This document shows, one piece after another, positions 27,474-37,218 of a stretch of DNA of 64,000 nt. Source of the DNA: Rummeliibacillus pycnus (GTDB lineage Bacteria; Bacillota; Bacilli; Bacillales_A; Planococcaceae). The stretch's first letter is position 1, and the number at the start of each line of letters is the position of its first letter. Where the stretch lies: positions 2,494,423 through 2,558,422 of the forward strand of contig NZ_KZ614145.1 of the NCBI RefSeq assembly GCF_002884495.1, in the 5' to 3' direction. Made by a program: the position numbers and the translations under genes. The notes under the pieces are model-generated. The model had not been told where the DNA came from, searched no databases, and saw nothing but the letters and a program-made list of their open reading frames with translations.

Positions 27474-28016
27474 TCAATTATATTGTTTCATCCATGTTAG
27501 AAAGTTTCCAACTACTTTATCTAAAAATTGCACTGTTCCTTCATCTGTTAGATTTCCTGATTCATCAAATTTCGTGTGCACAGCTCCTATATATACATCA
27601 TTCCCTATTAGGATTGGTGATGATAAACCTATTGAAAATAATATATCTCGTAAATGCATTTGTGCTTTAGCAGTCCCTAACACGCCCATCGAAGCACCCA
27701 TAATCCAAGAAGGTTTGCCAATCATGACTTGATCAACACGTGATAACCAATCGATTGCATTGCCTAATACACCTGGAATGGATCCATTATATTCTGGTGT
27801 GACCCAAAGTACCGCATCGGCAGCTTTTACCTTTGCTTTAAAATCTACTACAGATTGTGATGGATTATTTTCATGATCTTGATTGTACATAGGTAAATCA
27901 TTTAACGTTAAAACTTCCAAGTCAAATTTATCGGTATTACGTTTTTTTATAAACTCCGCTAATTTCTTATTATAAGATTCCTTTCGAATACTACCCACTA
28001 TTGCTGCAACTTTCAT
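27474..28016 (-). CDS. NADPH-dependent FMN reductase (flavodoxin-like)
   Basis: A 180-residue flavoprotein of the NADPH-dependent FMN reductase/azoreductase family. The start MKVAAIVGSIRKESYNKKLA holds the phosphate-binding loop for FMN, and WVTPEYNGSIPGVLGNAIDWLSR is the family signature. ATG 28016 is chosen because GGAGG lies seven bases before it; two upstream ATGs are too close or lack a site. The physiological acceptor is unknown: quinones, azo dyes or chromate are possible, or flavin reduction. It precedes the cobalamin operon but ends in its own terminator, so the two are probably independent. A role in reducing cob(III)alamin is only speculation. Confidence 0.88.
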   Translation of the reverse strand: MKVAAIVGSIRKESYNKKLAEFIKKRNTDKFDLEVLTLNDLPMYNQDHENNPSQSVVDFKAKVKAADAVLWVTPEYNGSIPGVLGNAIDWLSRVDQVMIGKPSWIMGASMGVLGTAKAQMHLRDILFSIGLSSPILIGNDVYIGAVHTKFDESGNLTDEGTVQFLDKVVGNFLTWMKQYN

Positions 28017-28338
28017 GATCATTCCTCCAATAATAGAATTCACAATATTATTCTCTTTTTTATCATTTTTATACTTGCTTCATGAGGGTTTGTTATCTCG
28101 ATTGCCGTAATAGAATAGTACTAAATATAAACTATTGAAAATTTTATGTCTCCTCAACATTCACCCAAAGTCAAGTTGATCTTCATTTTACGCTTGTTAT
28201 ATTTACTTTTTTGTGAGTGTGAACTGTAACTACTGACTCTAGAATTAACATTACCTCATCAAAAAAATTTATTTAGAAGTATTAAAAGTATATGAATCGG
28301 TAACATTGGTACTGTTAGTAAATTATGGAGGGTGAAAT

Positions 28339-28890
28339 ATGAAAAGAGTATTGTTAGTCCTTATCATGGCAAATGCTGCAATTTTATCAGCTTGTCAATG
28401 GCAAGAAGTTGGTAAACAAGATCCTACTACAAGTAATGAAACTGGAGCAAAGATACCTGTTAGCGCAGAAGTAAAGAGTAAAAAAGAATTATCATTAAGT
28501 ACAGGCGATAAATTGGCAAGAATTCTCGGCAGTAAAACTTGGCAAGGAACAAAAGTATATGATAAAAATCATAATGATTTAACACAACAAAACACAAACT
28601 TTATAGCCCTTGCAAAATATGACGCTAAAACCTCGAGATACGAATTATTTGATAAAACGTCAAAAGAGAGCCGCGACATTGGAACTTTCTTGATTTCGAA
28701 TAGCGGAAAATTTCGGATCCTCAAATCTAAATCTAAAGGAACACAGAGTGTTGTAGAGTTAACGGAAGTAACTAATGAGAAATACATTTATAAAAGGATG
28801 GGGAAAGATGCAAACGGAAATGATGTAGAAGTTTTCGTAGAGCATATCCCTTATACTGAAGGTAGCCTTGCTTTTTCTGAATCGAAATAA
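28339..28890 (+). CDS. DUF4822 lipoprotein
   Basis: A 183-residue lipoprotein. The signal peptide MKRVLLVLIMANAAILSACQW ends with the lipobox LSAC, Cys19. After a charged linker, one DUF4822 domain follows (about residues 55-175), recognised by LGSKTWQGTKVYDKNHNDLT, LAKYDAKTSRYELFDK and KYIYKRMGKDANGNDVEV. Many DUF4822 proteins carry two such domains; here only one is seen. GGAGGGTG precedes ATG 28339. The function is unknown; secretion to the cell envelope is clear. It stands alone between the FMN reductase and a strong terminator. Confidence 0.82.
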   Translation: MKRVLLVLIMANAAILSACQWQEVGKQDPTTSNETGAKIPVSAEVKSKKELSLSTGDKLARILGSKTWQGTKVYDKNHNDLTQQNTNFIALAKYDAKTSRYELFDKTSKESRDIGTFLISNSGKFRILKSKSKGTQSVVELTEVTNEKYIYKRMGKDANGNDVEVFVEHIPYTEGSLAFSESK

Positions 28891-28997
28891 TTATTAGAGG
28901 AAATGCTATTATTTTAGTATTTCTATAATTAAAGCAACAATTCACTCCGTAACAAAAATAGAACGTTGCTTATTATCAAGACCAAAATAAATAAATA

Positions 28998-29042
28998 AAA
29001 GGACATGACATATTTAAAATAACTAAATATGTCATGTCCTTT
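28998..29042. terminator. Bidirectional terminator after the lipoprotein gene
   Basis: A perfect 19-base-pair inverted repeat (28998-29016 with 29024-29042) beginning AAAGGACATGAC and flanked by A- and T-rich sequence. It ends the lipoprotein transcript and could also stop transcripts arriving from argS. Confidence 0.92.
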
Positions 29043-29059
29043 CTTATATTTCTGGAACA

Positions 29060-29125
29060 CTAGAATTGCCTCGCAGGGATCGAGAGAGGTCGGTGTTACC
29101 ACAGGACGCGGCGATCTTAGCCGAA
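29060..29125. repeat. Dispersed repeat copy B
   Basis: GTTACCACAGGACGCGGCG (29095-29113) aligns with the words at 12534, 40085 and 42299. It directly adjoins the tandem array that follows. Confidence 0.55.
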
Positions 29126-29136
29126 CTTACTTTCAT

Positions 29137-29530
29137 AAAGCTGAACGAGCGCCTTCTGCACTTATTTTTATCCAGCTTTAGGCGCTAGCTTTTCGGGCCA
29201 GATAACCCTCCTCGGACGGGGCAAAAAGCGCCCCTCTGTCGGAGGAACATTTGGCCGATAAAGCTAAACGAGCGCCTTCTGCACTTACTTTATCCGGCTT
29301 TAGGCGCTAGCTTTTCGGGCCAGATAACCCTCCTCGGACGGGGCAAAAAGCGCCCCTCTGTCGGAGGAACATTTGGCCGATAAAACTAAACAAGCGCCTT
29401 CAGCACTTACTTTATCCGGCTTCACGCGCCAACCCCCTCGAGGTCGCTTCAGTCCCTCGTTCGAAAGCTGAAAAGCGCTTTCGATTCGGGCCTTCCAGCG
29501 CTTGTCGGGGCTAAACGGGCACGTTCAGCA
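29137..29530. repeat. GC-rich tandem repeat array downstream of argS
   Basis: Three units begin at 29137, 29260 and 29382 (periods 123 and 122 bases). Each opens with a word like AAAGCTAAACGAGCGCCTTC; the first two are almost identical and contain an internal hairpin (TCCTCGGACGGGGC with GCGCCCC.TGTCGGAGGA). The third diverges into CAGCGCTTGTCGGGGCTAAA, a word I recall from dispersed repeats of other Bacillaceae. GC content is far above the neighbours. No ORF is supported. It fills the gap to the argS stop at 29538. Confidence 0.9.
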
Positions 29531-29537
29531 CTTCATA

Positions 29538-31205
29538 TTACATTTTTTCTGGTGCCGATACTCCGATTAGTTTTAGTGCATTTGCGATTGTTATGCGGAC
29601 TGCTGTGATTAGAGCAAGACGTGCTTCAGAGCGATCTTTATTATTATCATCTAGAACTTTCTCTGCGTTGTAGAAGCTGTGGAAAGTTGCTGCTAGTTCT
29701 TGGATGTAGTTAGCAATTCGGTGTGGTGCTCTTACGCGAGCTGAATCAGCTACCACTTGTGGGAAATCACCAACTTTTTTCAATACTTCAATATCTTTTT
29801 CGGATGATAATGTGTCTAGATGTTCAGTTGAAGGTGCAAAACCTTTTTCTGATGCTTGACGTAAAATTGAGCAAATACGTGCATGTGCGTATTGAGCATA
29901 ATACACTGGGTTTTCATTTGATTGTTTTACAGCCAAAGCTAAATCAAAATCTAAGTGTGTATCTCCAGCACGCATTGCGAAGTTATATCGTACTGCATCT
30001 AATCCTACTTCTTCTACTAGTTCACGCAGCGTTACAGCATTACCTGTACGTTTTGACATTTTCACTTTTTCGCCATCACGTAATAAGTTAACCATTTGAA
30101 TAACTTCTACTTCAAGCGTATCACGATCGTAGCCAAGTGCTTCAATTGCCGCTTTCATACGAGGAATATAACCGTGGTGATCAGCTCCCCAAATATTGAT
30201 TAGTTTATCAAAACCACGGCGTAATTTATCTTCATGGTATGCAATATCTGGTGTTAAATACGTGTAAGAACCATCTGATTTGATTAGTACACGGTCTTTA
30301 TCATCACCAAATGTAGTAGAGCGGAACCAAGTTGCTCCATCTTGTTCAAACACATGACCATTGTCTTTTAGTTTTTGAAGTGCTGTTTGTACTTTACCTT
30401 CTTTATATAGAGATGTTTCAGAGAACCATACATCGAAATCTACACGGAAGTCTTTTAAATCTTTTTGAAGTTTACCGAATTCGTGTTTTAAACCATGTTC
30501 ACGGAAGAATTCAAAACGTTCTTCATCTGTTTTTTCTAATATATCTTGACCAAATTCTTTAGATAATTCTTGTGCAATTAGGATAATATCTTTACCATGA
30601 TAGCCATCTTCAGGCATATTAGAGTCTAATCCTAATGCTTCGCGGTAACGCGCTTCTAGTGATTTTGCTAATTTTGTAATTTGATTACCAGCATCATTAA
30701 TATAATATTCGCGTGATACGTTGTAGCCTGCAAAATCTAAAACATTGCATAAAGAATCACCAACAGATGCTCCTCGTGCATGACCTAGATGTAAATCACC
30801 AGTTGGGTTTGCAGATACGAATTCTACTTGAATTTTTTCGTTTTTGCCTGCATTAGAGCGACCATATTCTTTTCCTTGTTGAAGAACAGTTGTGACAACT
30901 TCTGCTAGGTAGTCTTTACGTAAAGTAATATTCATGAAACCTGGTCCTGCAATTTCTACTTTTTCAATGTTGCTTCCTTTTTGATCAAGGTTTTCTAGAA
31001 TAGCTTCAGCAATAGCACGAGGTGGTTTTTTTGCTAATTTTGTTAGTTGCATTGCAATATTTGTTGCATAATCACCATTTTCTTTGTTTCTTGGTGTTTC
31101 TAAGTGAATGTTCAAAACACTTGTATCCTCTACAAGCTCTGCTTTTTGAATGGCTGCAACAAGCGCTTCTTTAATAGCTTGTTGAACTTGTTCTACTGCG
31201 TTCAT
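29538..31205 (-). CDS. argS: Arginyl-tRNA synthetase
   Basis: A 555-residue class Ia synthetase that charges tRNA-Arg. The N-terminal additional domain precedes the catalytic core with [22 protein letters not shown] (HIGH motif, near 122-135) and [23 protein letters not shown] (KMSKS motif), followed by the anticodon-binding helical domain ending in [13 protein letters not shown] 31205 overlaps the ywiB stop by four bases and has GGAGGG upstream. The ywiB-argS pair is conserved in Bacilli. Confidence 0.97.
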   Translation of the reverse strand: MNAVEQVQQAIKEALVAAIQKAELVEDTSVLNIHLETPRNKENGDYATNIAMQLTKLAKKPPRAIAEAILENLDQKGSNIEKVEIAGPGFMNITLRKDYLAEVVTTVLQQGKEYGRSNAGKNEKIQVEFVSANPTGDLHLGHARGASVGDSLCNVLDFAGYNVSREYYINDAGNQITKLAKSLEARYREALGLDSNMPEDGYHGKDIILIAQELSKEFGQDILEKTDEERFEFFREHGLKHEFGKLQKDLKDFRVDFDVWFSETSLYKEGKVQTALQKLKDNGHVFEQDGATWFRSTTFGDDKDRVLIKSDGSYTYLTPDIAYHEDKLRRGFDKLINIWGADHHGYIPRMKAAIEALGYDRDTLEVEVIQMVNLLRDGEKVKMSKRTGNAVTLRELVEEVGLDAVRYNFAMRAGDTHLDFDLALAVKQSNENPVYYAQYAHARICSILRQASEKGFAPSTEHLDTLSSEKDIEVLKKVGDFPQVVADSARVRAPHRIANYIQELAATFHSFYNAEKVLDDNNKDRSEARLALITAVRITIANALKLIGVSAPEKM

Positions 31206-31642
31206 TTATTTCCCTCCGTATAGTTCAGTTCTAATGCATAGTCTCCGACAGATTGCCCGCCGATTAATAATTCATATTGCAAATAAAATCGACCATTTTG
31301 TAAAGATTCTGATGGTTCGAATTTCATCTCTTTCGTTAGCGTAACGATTGGTAGTTGTCCATATTCACTATTGTAGTGACCCTTTTGTGCTTGTCCAAGT
31401 ACAAATGGCATGCGCATTTTAATATCCCCATTACGAATAATGATGGCATCTTCTTGACCAAATCTTACAGTCGTATGCATGTGCTGTTCTTCTTGAACTT
31501 CTTCATACCGCAAATAGATTTGATCACGTTTTTGCATAATTATACCTTCAGACCATAGCTCATACTGTTCGGGATCTGTATCTTGTTGTGTAATGGTTGT
31601 TACTATTTTTAATTTTACGGGTGCTGTAAGTGCATCTGACAT
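31202..31642 (-). CDS. ywiB: DUF1934 beta-barrel protein YwiB
   Basis: A 146-residue cytoplasmic protein of the DUF1934 family (B. subtilis YwiB), predicted to form a small lipocalin-like beta-barrel. The alternating strands [42 protein letters not shown] and [12 protein letters not shown] are typical. It is coupled to argS by a four-base overlap, as in B. subtilis. No enzymatic residues stand out and the biochemical role is unknown. Confidence 0.88.
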   Translation of the reverse strand: MSDALTAPVKLKIVTTITQQDTDPEQYELWSEGIIMQKRDQIYLRYEEVQEEQHMHTTVRFGQEDAIIIRNGDIKMRMPFVLGQAQKGHYNSEYGQLPIVTLTKEMKFEPSESLQNGRFYLQYELLIGGQSVGDYALELNYTEGNK

Positions 31643-31818
31643 TTTACGCTGCCTCCGTTTTCTCCTAATATAACCTTTTTATTATAGGATAGGATTACAG
31701 TTGTTTTCAAGGTACAACATTCTAATAGATGCTTATTATTTCTATGAAATTTAAATAATAATACGTTTTATGTCGTTTTTTTACCAAAAGATGGATTACA
31801 TTCTAATAGTACTGTTTA

Positions 31819-32943
31819 ATGAATGCTATAATATACGTAATATTGGTGGTGATTTCGATTCTTGATTATATTATCAATTTTTCACTATTATTTACTTGTT
31901 CTATCTTTTTTTACTTAGTATTTGAATATCTTGAGCAACATCTAAACGAATATAAAGATTTGCATCCTTGGGTTGTTGGAGTAGCATCTGCTATCACTGG
32001 GCTACTGTTATTGGAGACATCTATTCAATTTAATAATGGTGTAATTGTAGATATAAGAAATGTTATTATTTTGATTTCAGGATTTATAGGTGGTCCCATT
32101 TCAATAATTGTTTCCTCTTTTCTCATCGGGTTATTCCGAATTTATCTATTAGGTGTTTCAACAACCTCTATTTTCGCTGGTTTGAATACTATCATTTTAG
32201 GCCTAATTCTTTCACTATTAATGAAGTGGAAGCCGATTTCATATCGTAATATGCATTATTATTTACTGTATACTATTTTACAAATAGGTATTGGCATAGC
32301 TTTTTTAGATAACAATCAGAATAGTCGACTTTCTGGAATTTTTATATTAGTGGTTACTTCAATTCCTGCATTTTATACCACCTTGTTTGTTCTTCACCTA
32401 ATTAAAAAATATTTTGAAAGAATTTATATTATTGAAAGGTTAGCAGAAATAGATTATTTAACGAAACTCCCTAATATAAGGAAATTCAAAAATATAATAG
32501 AAGAATATATTGATCACAATGAGAACTTCACTTTATTGTTAATAGATATTGACAATTTTCGTAATGTCAACTCAACTTATGGTCATCTTATCGGGGACGA
32601 GATTTTAAAACAAATTGGACAGTATTTAAAACAATTTACCTTAGAACATGAAGGCACAACTACCGCACGCATTAGTGGTGAAGAGTTTTATGTTTCTTGT
32701 AAGAAAGTTGCTCCCGCATTTGGTTTATATTATGCGCATGAAATTAGTAAACTTATCTCTCAAAATCCTTTCTTTGTTTCTAACGAACATAAGATTCCCA
32801 TTACTGTGTCTATTGGTATAGTTAACTTCCCTGATAACGGTAAAAGTATTTCAGAACTTGCTTCCGCAGCTGACAAGGCATTGATGAAAGCAAACTTACA
32901 AGGAAAAAAACAAATTGTTCATTATAATCATCTTCATACATAG
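31819..32943 (+). CDS. Membrane GGDEF protein with LytS-like 5TM sensor and SGEEF motif
   Basis: A 374-residue protein. Residues 1-195 carry five to six membrane helices and the VIVDIRNVIILISGFIGGPISIIVSS segment typical of the 5TM-5TMR_LYT sensor domain. Residues about 210-374 form a GGDEF domain with DYLTKLPNIRKF, LLLIDIDNFRNVNSTYGHLIGDEIL and ADKALMKANLQGKKQI. The signature is Ser286-Gly-Glu-Glu-Phe instead of GG(D/E)EF, so cyclic-di-GMP synthesis is possible but not sure. No phosphodiesterase domain is fused. ATG 31819 has no good ribosome site; in-frame GTG codons about 30 bases downstream are alternatives. It stands alone with its own terminator. Confidence 0.87.
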   Translation: MNAIIYVILVVISILDYIINFSLLFTCSIFFYLVFEYLEQHLNEYKDLHPWVVGVASAITGLLLLETSIQFNNGVIVDIRNVIILISGFIGGPISIIVSSFLIGLFRIYLLGVSTTSIFAGLNTIILGLILSLLMKWKPISYRNMHYYLLYTILQIGIGIAFLDNNQNSRLSGIFILVVTSIPAFYTTLFVLHLIKKYFERIYIIERLAEIDYLTKLPNIRKFKNIIEEYIDHNENFTLLLIDIDNFRNVNSTYGHLIGDEILKQIGQYLKQFTLEHEGTTTARISGEEFYVSCKKVAPAFGLYYAHEISKLISQNPFFVSNEHKIPITVSIGIVNFPDNGKSISELASAADKALMKANLQGKKQIVHYNHLHT

Positions 32944-32952
32944 AGTATTAGA

Positions 32953-32984
32953 TAGATGTCGATTATCCAAAGGTAATCGGCATC
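32953..32984 (+). terminator. Terminator after the GGDEF gene
   Basis: AGATGTCGATTA pairs with TAATCGGCATCT (one mismatch) around an eight-base loop, followed by TTTTTA. It lies ten bases after the stop. Confidence 0.88.
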
Positions 32985-33174
32985 TTTTTATATGATTCAA
33001 TTCATTCACTTCTACTTTTAAGCATTAGGTGTAATCTCTCATAAATTTATTTAATCAAGTGTGCTTGTCAAAACTTTCTTCGACTTTATTTGTCAAAATT
33101 CGTGTTTTTCTTCCGTTTAGTTTATCCAAACACTTCACATACTAGATTCTAACAATAAGAAAGGAAGCGATTGG

Positions 33175-35229
33175 ATGAACCGAGCTGAGTATCATCGGCA
33201 GCGGAAAAAGAAACTAAGACTACGGCAAATAATAGTTTGGGTTATTGTATGCGCCTCAGCATTTGCAACCGCTCTGTTGTCACTACGCATATATGCTCAA
33301 ATTACAGGAGCTCCTTCCTTAACTGTCCCGAAAGCAACGATTTTCTTAGATGCTAATGGTGACCAAATAGGAGATAAGTTCTCTCAGCAAAGACGCTACT
33401 GGGTAGATTTGGATGAAATTTCTCCCTTCATAACTGAGGCACTTATCGCTACGGAGGATCAAAATTTTTATCAACATCATGGATTTGACTACACTCGTAT
33501 TGCTGGAGCTTTACTAAAAGATTTAAAAGCTATGGGGAAAGTAGAAGGTGCTAGTACCATTACACAACAGTATGCAAGAAATTTGTATCTTTCCCATGAT
33601 AAAACATGGCTTAGAAAGATAAATGAAGCCTTATATGCCTATCGTTTAGAAACTTTTTATGATAAAGATAAAATTCTTGAAGGATACTTAAATACAGTTT
33701 ACTTCGGCCATGGCATGTATGGGGTTGAGGCAGCGAGCAGATATTATTTTGCTAAATCCGCAAAAGACCTAACACTTGCAGAAGCTGCTTCATTAATAGC
33801 AATACCCAAAGGCCCTAGCATTTACTCACCACTAGCTGATGAAGATAAGAATCATGGAAGACAACAACTAATATTATCATTAATGCAAAAACAAAACATG
33901 ATCTCAAAAGAAGCGAAAGAACGTGCACAACAAGAGAAAATAACTTTCAAGTATGATGAATGGGATAGTGAAAAGTCAAACGCACCATACTTTATCGATA
34001 CAGTATGGGCAGAGGCGCAAAAAATATTAGAGAAAAAAGGTAGAAGTATTGAAGAAGGAGGATGGACGATTCAAACTACTTTAAACCCTTATCATCAGCA
34101 AGCAGCTGAAGAGGCGATTAAAAAGAATCTTCCTAAATCAGGACTTGAAGTCGGATTTATAAGTATGGATCCGAAAACTGGTTATGTTACTTCATTGGTT
34201 GGAGGAAGTCAGTATGTAAAAAGTCCATTTAATCGAGCTACGCAAGCTAAAAGACAACCTGGCTCAGCTATTAAACCTTTCTTGTATGCTACGGCTTTAG
34301 AAAATAACTTTTCGCCTTTAACATTTATGAATACCGATCAAACAATCTTCACATATGATGGTGGACGTTCTGAATACGAGCCGAAAAATGTAAATGGTAA
34401 ATTTGCCAATCATCCATTATCGATGGCTCAAGCGTTAGCAATCTCAGACAATATCTATGCGGTAAAAACTTTTGAAGAAGTTGGCTATCGAAAATTCAAA
34501 CAAATGTTAGATCGTTTTGGTCTAGGAGAAACAGTACAAAATACACCATCAGTCGCTTTAGGTACAACAGAAGTTACCTTAAAAGATATTACTTCTGCCT
34601 ATAATACTATTGCAGCAGGTGGCGTTAAAAAAACGCCTATTACTGTATTATCGATTAAAGATGCAGATGGAAAAGTACTTTACAAATTAGATAAACATAA
34701 AGAATCAAAAAGAGTCATGAAAAAAGACGATGCGTTTATTCTGACACAATTAATGACAGGTATGTTCGATCCCGTATTTAATGATTATGCTCCAGCAACA
34801 GGAATCAGTCTTCGAAACAAACAAACAAGACCGTATGCTGCAAAATCTGGTACAACTTTAACGGATCAAATGATGATTGGTTTTTCACCTTCCTTAACAG
34901 CTGGTGTTTGGAATGGCTACGATCAAGGAAAGCAAATGACAAGCGATGCCGATAGTCGTGCCACAAAACAAATCTGGATTGACTTTATGGAAAAAGCCCA
35001 AAAAGATATGCCAAGTGAGCCTTTTATGGCACCAAAGGGCGTTGAAGCTGCAATCATTGATGTAGAAACGGGTGGTCTGGCTACAAAAAGTTGTAGTAGA
35101 CAACGAGTCGTTTATCTAAAGAAAAAAGATATTCCAAAGAAAAAATGTACAGATCCAACTATTCTAAAGGATTTAACAAAAGATACTAAGGATTCGTGGA
35201 GTCTATTTCCATTTTCCTTCTTTGAATAA
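33175..35229 (+). CDS. pbpG: Class A penicillin-binding protein (glycosyltransferase/transpeptidase)
   Basis: A 684-residue class A PBP that polymerises and cross-links peptidoglycan. After one membrane anchor (about residues 17-38) comes the GT51 glycosyltransferase with its catalytic Glu94 in ATEDQNFYQHHGFD and GASTITQQYARNLYL. The transpeptidase has Ser364-Ala-Ile-Lys367, Ser424-Asp-Asn426 and Lys557-Ser-Gly559. ATG 33175 follows AAAGGAAG. The place near argS, ywhD and ywhB matches pbpG (ywhE, PBP2d) of B. subtilis, which is made in the forespore and helps spore cortex synthesis; a sporulation role is therefore likely but inferred. Confidence 0.93.
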   Translation: MNRAEYHRQRKKKLRLRQIIVWVIVCASAFATALLSLRIYAQITGAPSLTVPKATIFLDANGDQIGDKFSQQRRYWVDLDEISPFITEALIATEDQNFYQHHGFDYTRIAGALLKDLKAMGKVEGASTITQQYARNLYLSHDKTWLRKINEALYAYRLETFYDKDKILEGYLNTVYFGHGMYGVEAASRYYFAKSAKDLTLAEAASLIAIPKGPSIYSPLADEDKNHGRQQLILSLMQKQNMISKEAKERAQQEKITFKYDEWDSEKSNAPYFIDTVWAEAQKILEKKGRSIEEGGWTIQTTLNPYHQQAAEEAIKKNLPKSGLEVGFISMDPKTGYVTSLVGGSQYVKSPFNRATQAKRQPGSAIKPFLYATALENNFSPLTFMNTDQTIFTYDGGRSEYEPKNVNGKFANHPLSMAQALAISDNIYAVKTFEEVGYRKFKQMLDRFGLGETVQNTPSVALGTTEVTLKDITSAYNTIAAGGVKKTPITVLSIKDADGKVLYKLDKHKESKRVMKKDDAFILTQLMTGMFDPVFNDYAPATGISLRNKQTRPYAAKSGTTLTDQMMIGFSPSLTAGVWNGYDQGKQMTSDADSRATKQIWIDFMEKAQKDMPSEPFMAPKGVEAAIIDVETGGLATKSCSRQRVVYLKKKDIPKKKCTDPTILKDLTKDTKDSWSLFPFSFFE

Positions 35230-35246
35230 GCTCTTTCAATAAACAA

Positions 35247-35285
35247 AAGCCTTACCTTGGTTCGCTTAAACTTAAGGTAAGGCTT
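35247..35285 (+). terminator. Terminator after pbpG
   Basis: AAGCCTTACCTT (35247-35258) pairs perfectly with AAGGTAAGGCTT (35274-35285), followed by CTTGTTT. It is 18 bases beyond the pbpG stop. Confidence 0.9.
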
Positions 35286-35336
35286 CTTGTTTATATATAT
35301 TTTATTGATCACTACAAATTGAGGCAGTACATCAAT

Positions 35337-35391
35337 AAAAAAAGCTTCCATTCCAATGAAGTCCGTTATCCACTGGAGTGAAAGCCTTTTT
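35337..35391. terminator. Second inverted repeat between pbpG and ywhD
   Basis: AAAAAAGCTTCCATTCCAATG and CACTGGAGTGAAAGCCTTTTT arms pair with a few mismatches, T/A-rich on both sides. It lies between two convergent genes and may serve ywhD; about 185 further bases to ywhD hold nothing recognised. Confidence 0.55.
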
Positions 35392-35576
35392 GCTTATCCA
35401 AAGCATTTGAGAATCATGTGAATTCATGTCTGGTCCTGTACAAAAAAACACTTGATACTCATTTGTCCTAGCTTACTTTTGTAAGCTTTATTTAAAGTTT
35501 ACTTCCTTTCCATGACAGTTTCAACTATGTATTGTAAACGCTTTGAAAAATGTCACAGATAATTCAAAAAATAACG

Positions 35577-36089
35577 CTAAAAGCCTAATGCAGAATGTAA
35601 CGTACCCTCACTATGTTGCCACATTTCTTCATTGAAGTTCTTCAAAAATTCTCCTAGCACCTTTTTTGAAGATTCGTCCATATGATCAACAATAATATGG
35701 CGTTTCATGGATTTATCCATTTTATTGACGTGATCAGCCAGTATTTTATAGCCTCTACGCTTTTCACGATTGATGACCATTTCACAAGCCGTTACACCTG
35801 CATAGTAAGCGCCTTCTGGTTTTTGTTCAATTGTGACCCAAACTAACCAATATGGTTTTCCACCTTCTGAGTCAGAACGATCTGTTGTAAATTTAATACC
35901 TCGTTCCACTGCACTACGAGCATGCATCGCACCAATATCAACTTCTGCTGTTTTTTCATTGATATCAATTACAACTGGTGAAACATTTTCAAGAGATAAT
36001 GAACCAATCCCAAAACCTTTGTGACCATCAGTTGGATTATTCTTTATAATTGTAAATTCCATTTTTTTTGATTTTTCTTCATTTGCCAT
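35577..36089 (-). CDS. ywhD: YwhD family protein
   Basis: A 170-residue soluble protein of the YwhD family, restricted to Bacilli. KKMEFTIIKNNPTDGHKGFGIGSLSLENVSPVVID and the SAVERGIKF and MKRHIIVDHMD segments are recognisable. The name rests on sequence and on the conserved position beside pbpG and ywhB. There is no known activity and no catalytic motif. GGAGGG precedes ATG 36089. Confidence 0.86.
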   Translation of the reverse strand: MANEEKSKKMEFTIIKNNPTDGHKGFGIGSLSLENVSPVVIDINEKTAEVDIGAMHARSAVERGIKFTTDRSDSEGGKPYWLVWVTIEQKPEGAYYAGVTACEMVINREKRRGYKILADHVNKMDKSMKRHIIVDHMDESSKKVLGEFLKNFNEEMWQHSEGTLHSALGF

Positions 36090-36156
36090 TCGTTTAATCC
36101 CTCCGTTCTGTTATTATAACGAATATACACTATTTTTTACATAAGGAGGACTTACA

Positions 36157-36342
36157 ATGCCTATAGTTACTATTAAAATGATTGAAGGTCGCACTGACGA
36201 ACAAAAACACAATTTAGTTAAAAAAGTAACAGAAGCTGTTTCTGAAACAGTTAACGCACCAAAAGAAAATATCTCCATCATCATTGAGGAAATGAAAAAA
36301 GAACATTATGCTGTTGGTGGCGTTCGTAAAAGCGAACAATAA
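36157..36342 (+). CDS. ywhB: 4-oxalocrotonate tautomerase family protein YwhB
   Basis: A 61-residue tautomerase of the 4-oxalocrotonate type (B. subtilis YwhB). After removal of Met, Pro1 of MPIVTIKMIEGRTDEQK is the catalytic base; the conserved Arg and the VGGVRKSEQ end are present. Such proteins form hexamers and convert enol to keto acids; B. subtilis YwhB shows 2-hydroxymuconate tautomerase activity with no known natural substrate. AAGGAGGA precedes ATG 36157. It is divergent from ywhD. Confidence 0.94.
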   Translation: MPIVTIKMIEGRTDEQKHNLVKKVTEAVSETVNAPKENISIIIEEMKKEHYAVGGVRKSEQ

Positions 36343-36424
36343 TAGATTCATTTTGGATTTATATGGTATACAAAAGGGAGCATCCAGCATTAGATTCAAT
36401 TATAATCTTTAGTGCTTCTACTTT

Positions 36425-36555
36425 GTTGATTTCCGTTGCAGTCGGACGCTTTCCGAGGGCGAGCGGTGAGCTGCTTCCTTCGCTAAGCTCAGTCCAGGAT
36501 TTCACCTTTTTCTCTTTTTAGGAAGGTCTCCACCTCTGCTCCAATCAACTGAATA
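36425..36555. repeat. Dispersed repeat copy C
   Basis: TTCCGTTGCAGTCGGACGC and TTTCCGAGGGCGAGCGGTGA (36430-36470) share their left part with copy D at 40011 (TTCCGTTCCAG..ACGCTTTCCGCGGGC). The GC-rich segment between ywhB and ywgA also has GTCTCCACCTCTGCTCCAATC. This pattern is common in Bacillaceae intergenic repeats. The remaining bases of this 347-base gap carry nothing else besides a terminator. Confidence 0.7.
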
Positions 36556-36643
36556 ATCTTATCATTCTAGTGAGCTTTTTAAAAAAGCGAAAACAAACTT
36601 TCATTCGTGAAAAACATACCTACGTATTGAACGCAGTAATTAA

Positions 36644-36681
36644 AAAAAGTGTATTCGACAAAAAAGTTGAATACACTTTTT
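36644..36681. terminator. Terminator at the ywgA end (bidirectional)
   Basis: AAAAAGTGTATTC pairs perfectly with GAATACACTTTTT around a 12-base loop. It lies eight bases after the ywgA stop, on the minus strand. Confidence 0.92.
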
Positions 36682-36689
36682 ATTTCAAT

Positions 36690-37196
36690 TTAGTTCACTT
36701 TAAATTTAGAGAGCATGTCAATTAATTCGAAGGCATCTTTCATTTCTTGCTCTGTGAAGTTTAATTTTCCTTTTACGACATGAACTTTTTCAATTTGCTC
36801 TTCTTTTGATAATTCTTCGAAAAATAACAGTGTTGAGACAAGCTCTAAAAACCTTGCACTTTTACTATTTAAAACGCTAACGACTTCACTTAAATTCTGT
36901 TGCTCCTTACAAAGAGCTTTGTAAAAATCTTCCCCTTTATCTGTGACTTCGTAGCAATATTGAACATATGACCCCTTGTCCTCCATTTGCTCTGTTAAAA
37001 AACCCATCGTACATAATTCTTCTACACGTAATGTTAACTCTTCTGAATAAGGACCGTATATATGGAAATGATATTTTTCATGAAATGGAAACTGCATTTT
37101 CTTAGCAATATAGACCATCTTTTGTAACTTTTTACGACCAGTGACTTGTTTTGCTAACGATACAAATTGTACAACTTTTGCGTGATCTTCTAGCAC
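36690..37196 (-). CDS. ywgA: YwgA family protein
   Basis: A 168-residue protein of the YwgA family. MLEDHAKVVQFVSLAKQVTGRKKLQKMVYIAKKMQF and FHIYGPYSEELTLRVEELCTMGFL suggest a winged-helix or antitoxin-like (SocA/Panacea-type) fold. Function is unknown. It follows ywfO by 22 bases and likely shares its transcript, which is also the B. subtilis order of genes in this region. Confidence 0.83.
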   Translation of the reverse strand: MLEDHAKVVQFVSLAKQVTGRKKLQKMVYIAKKMQFPFHEKYHFHIYGPYSEELTLRVEELCTMGFLTEQMEDKGSYVQYCYEVTDKGEDFYKALCKEQQNLSEVVSVLNSKSARFLELVSTLLFFEELSKEEQIEKVHVVKGKLNFTEQEMKDAFELIDMLSKFKVN

Positions 37197-37218
37197 GTTT
37201 TACTCCTTTCGAGAAGAT

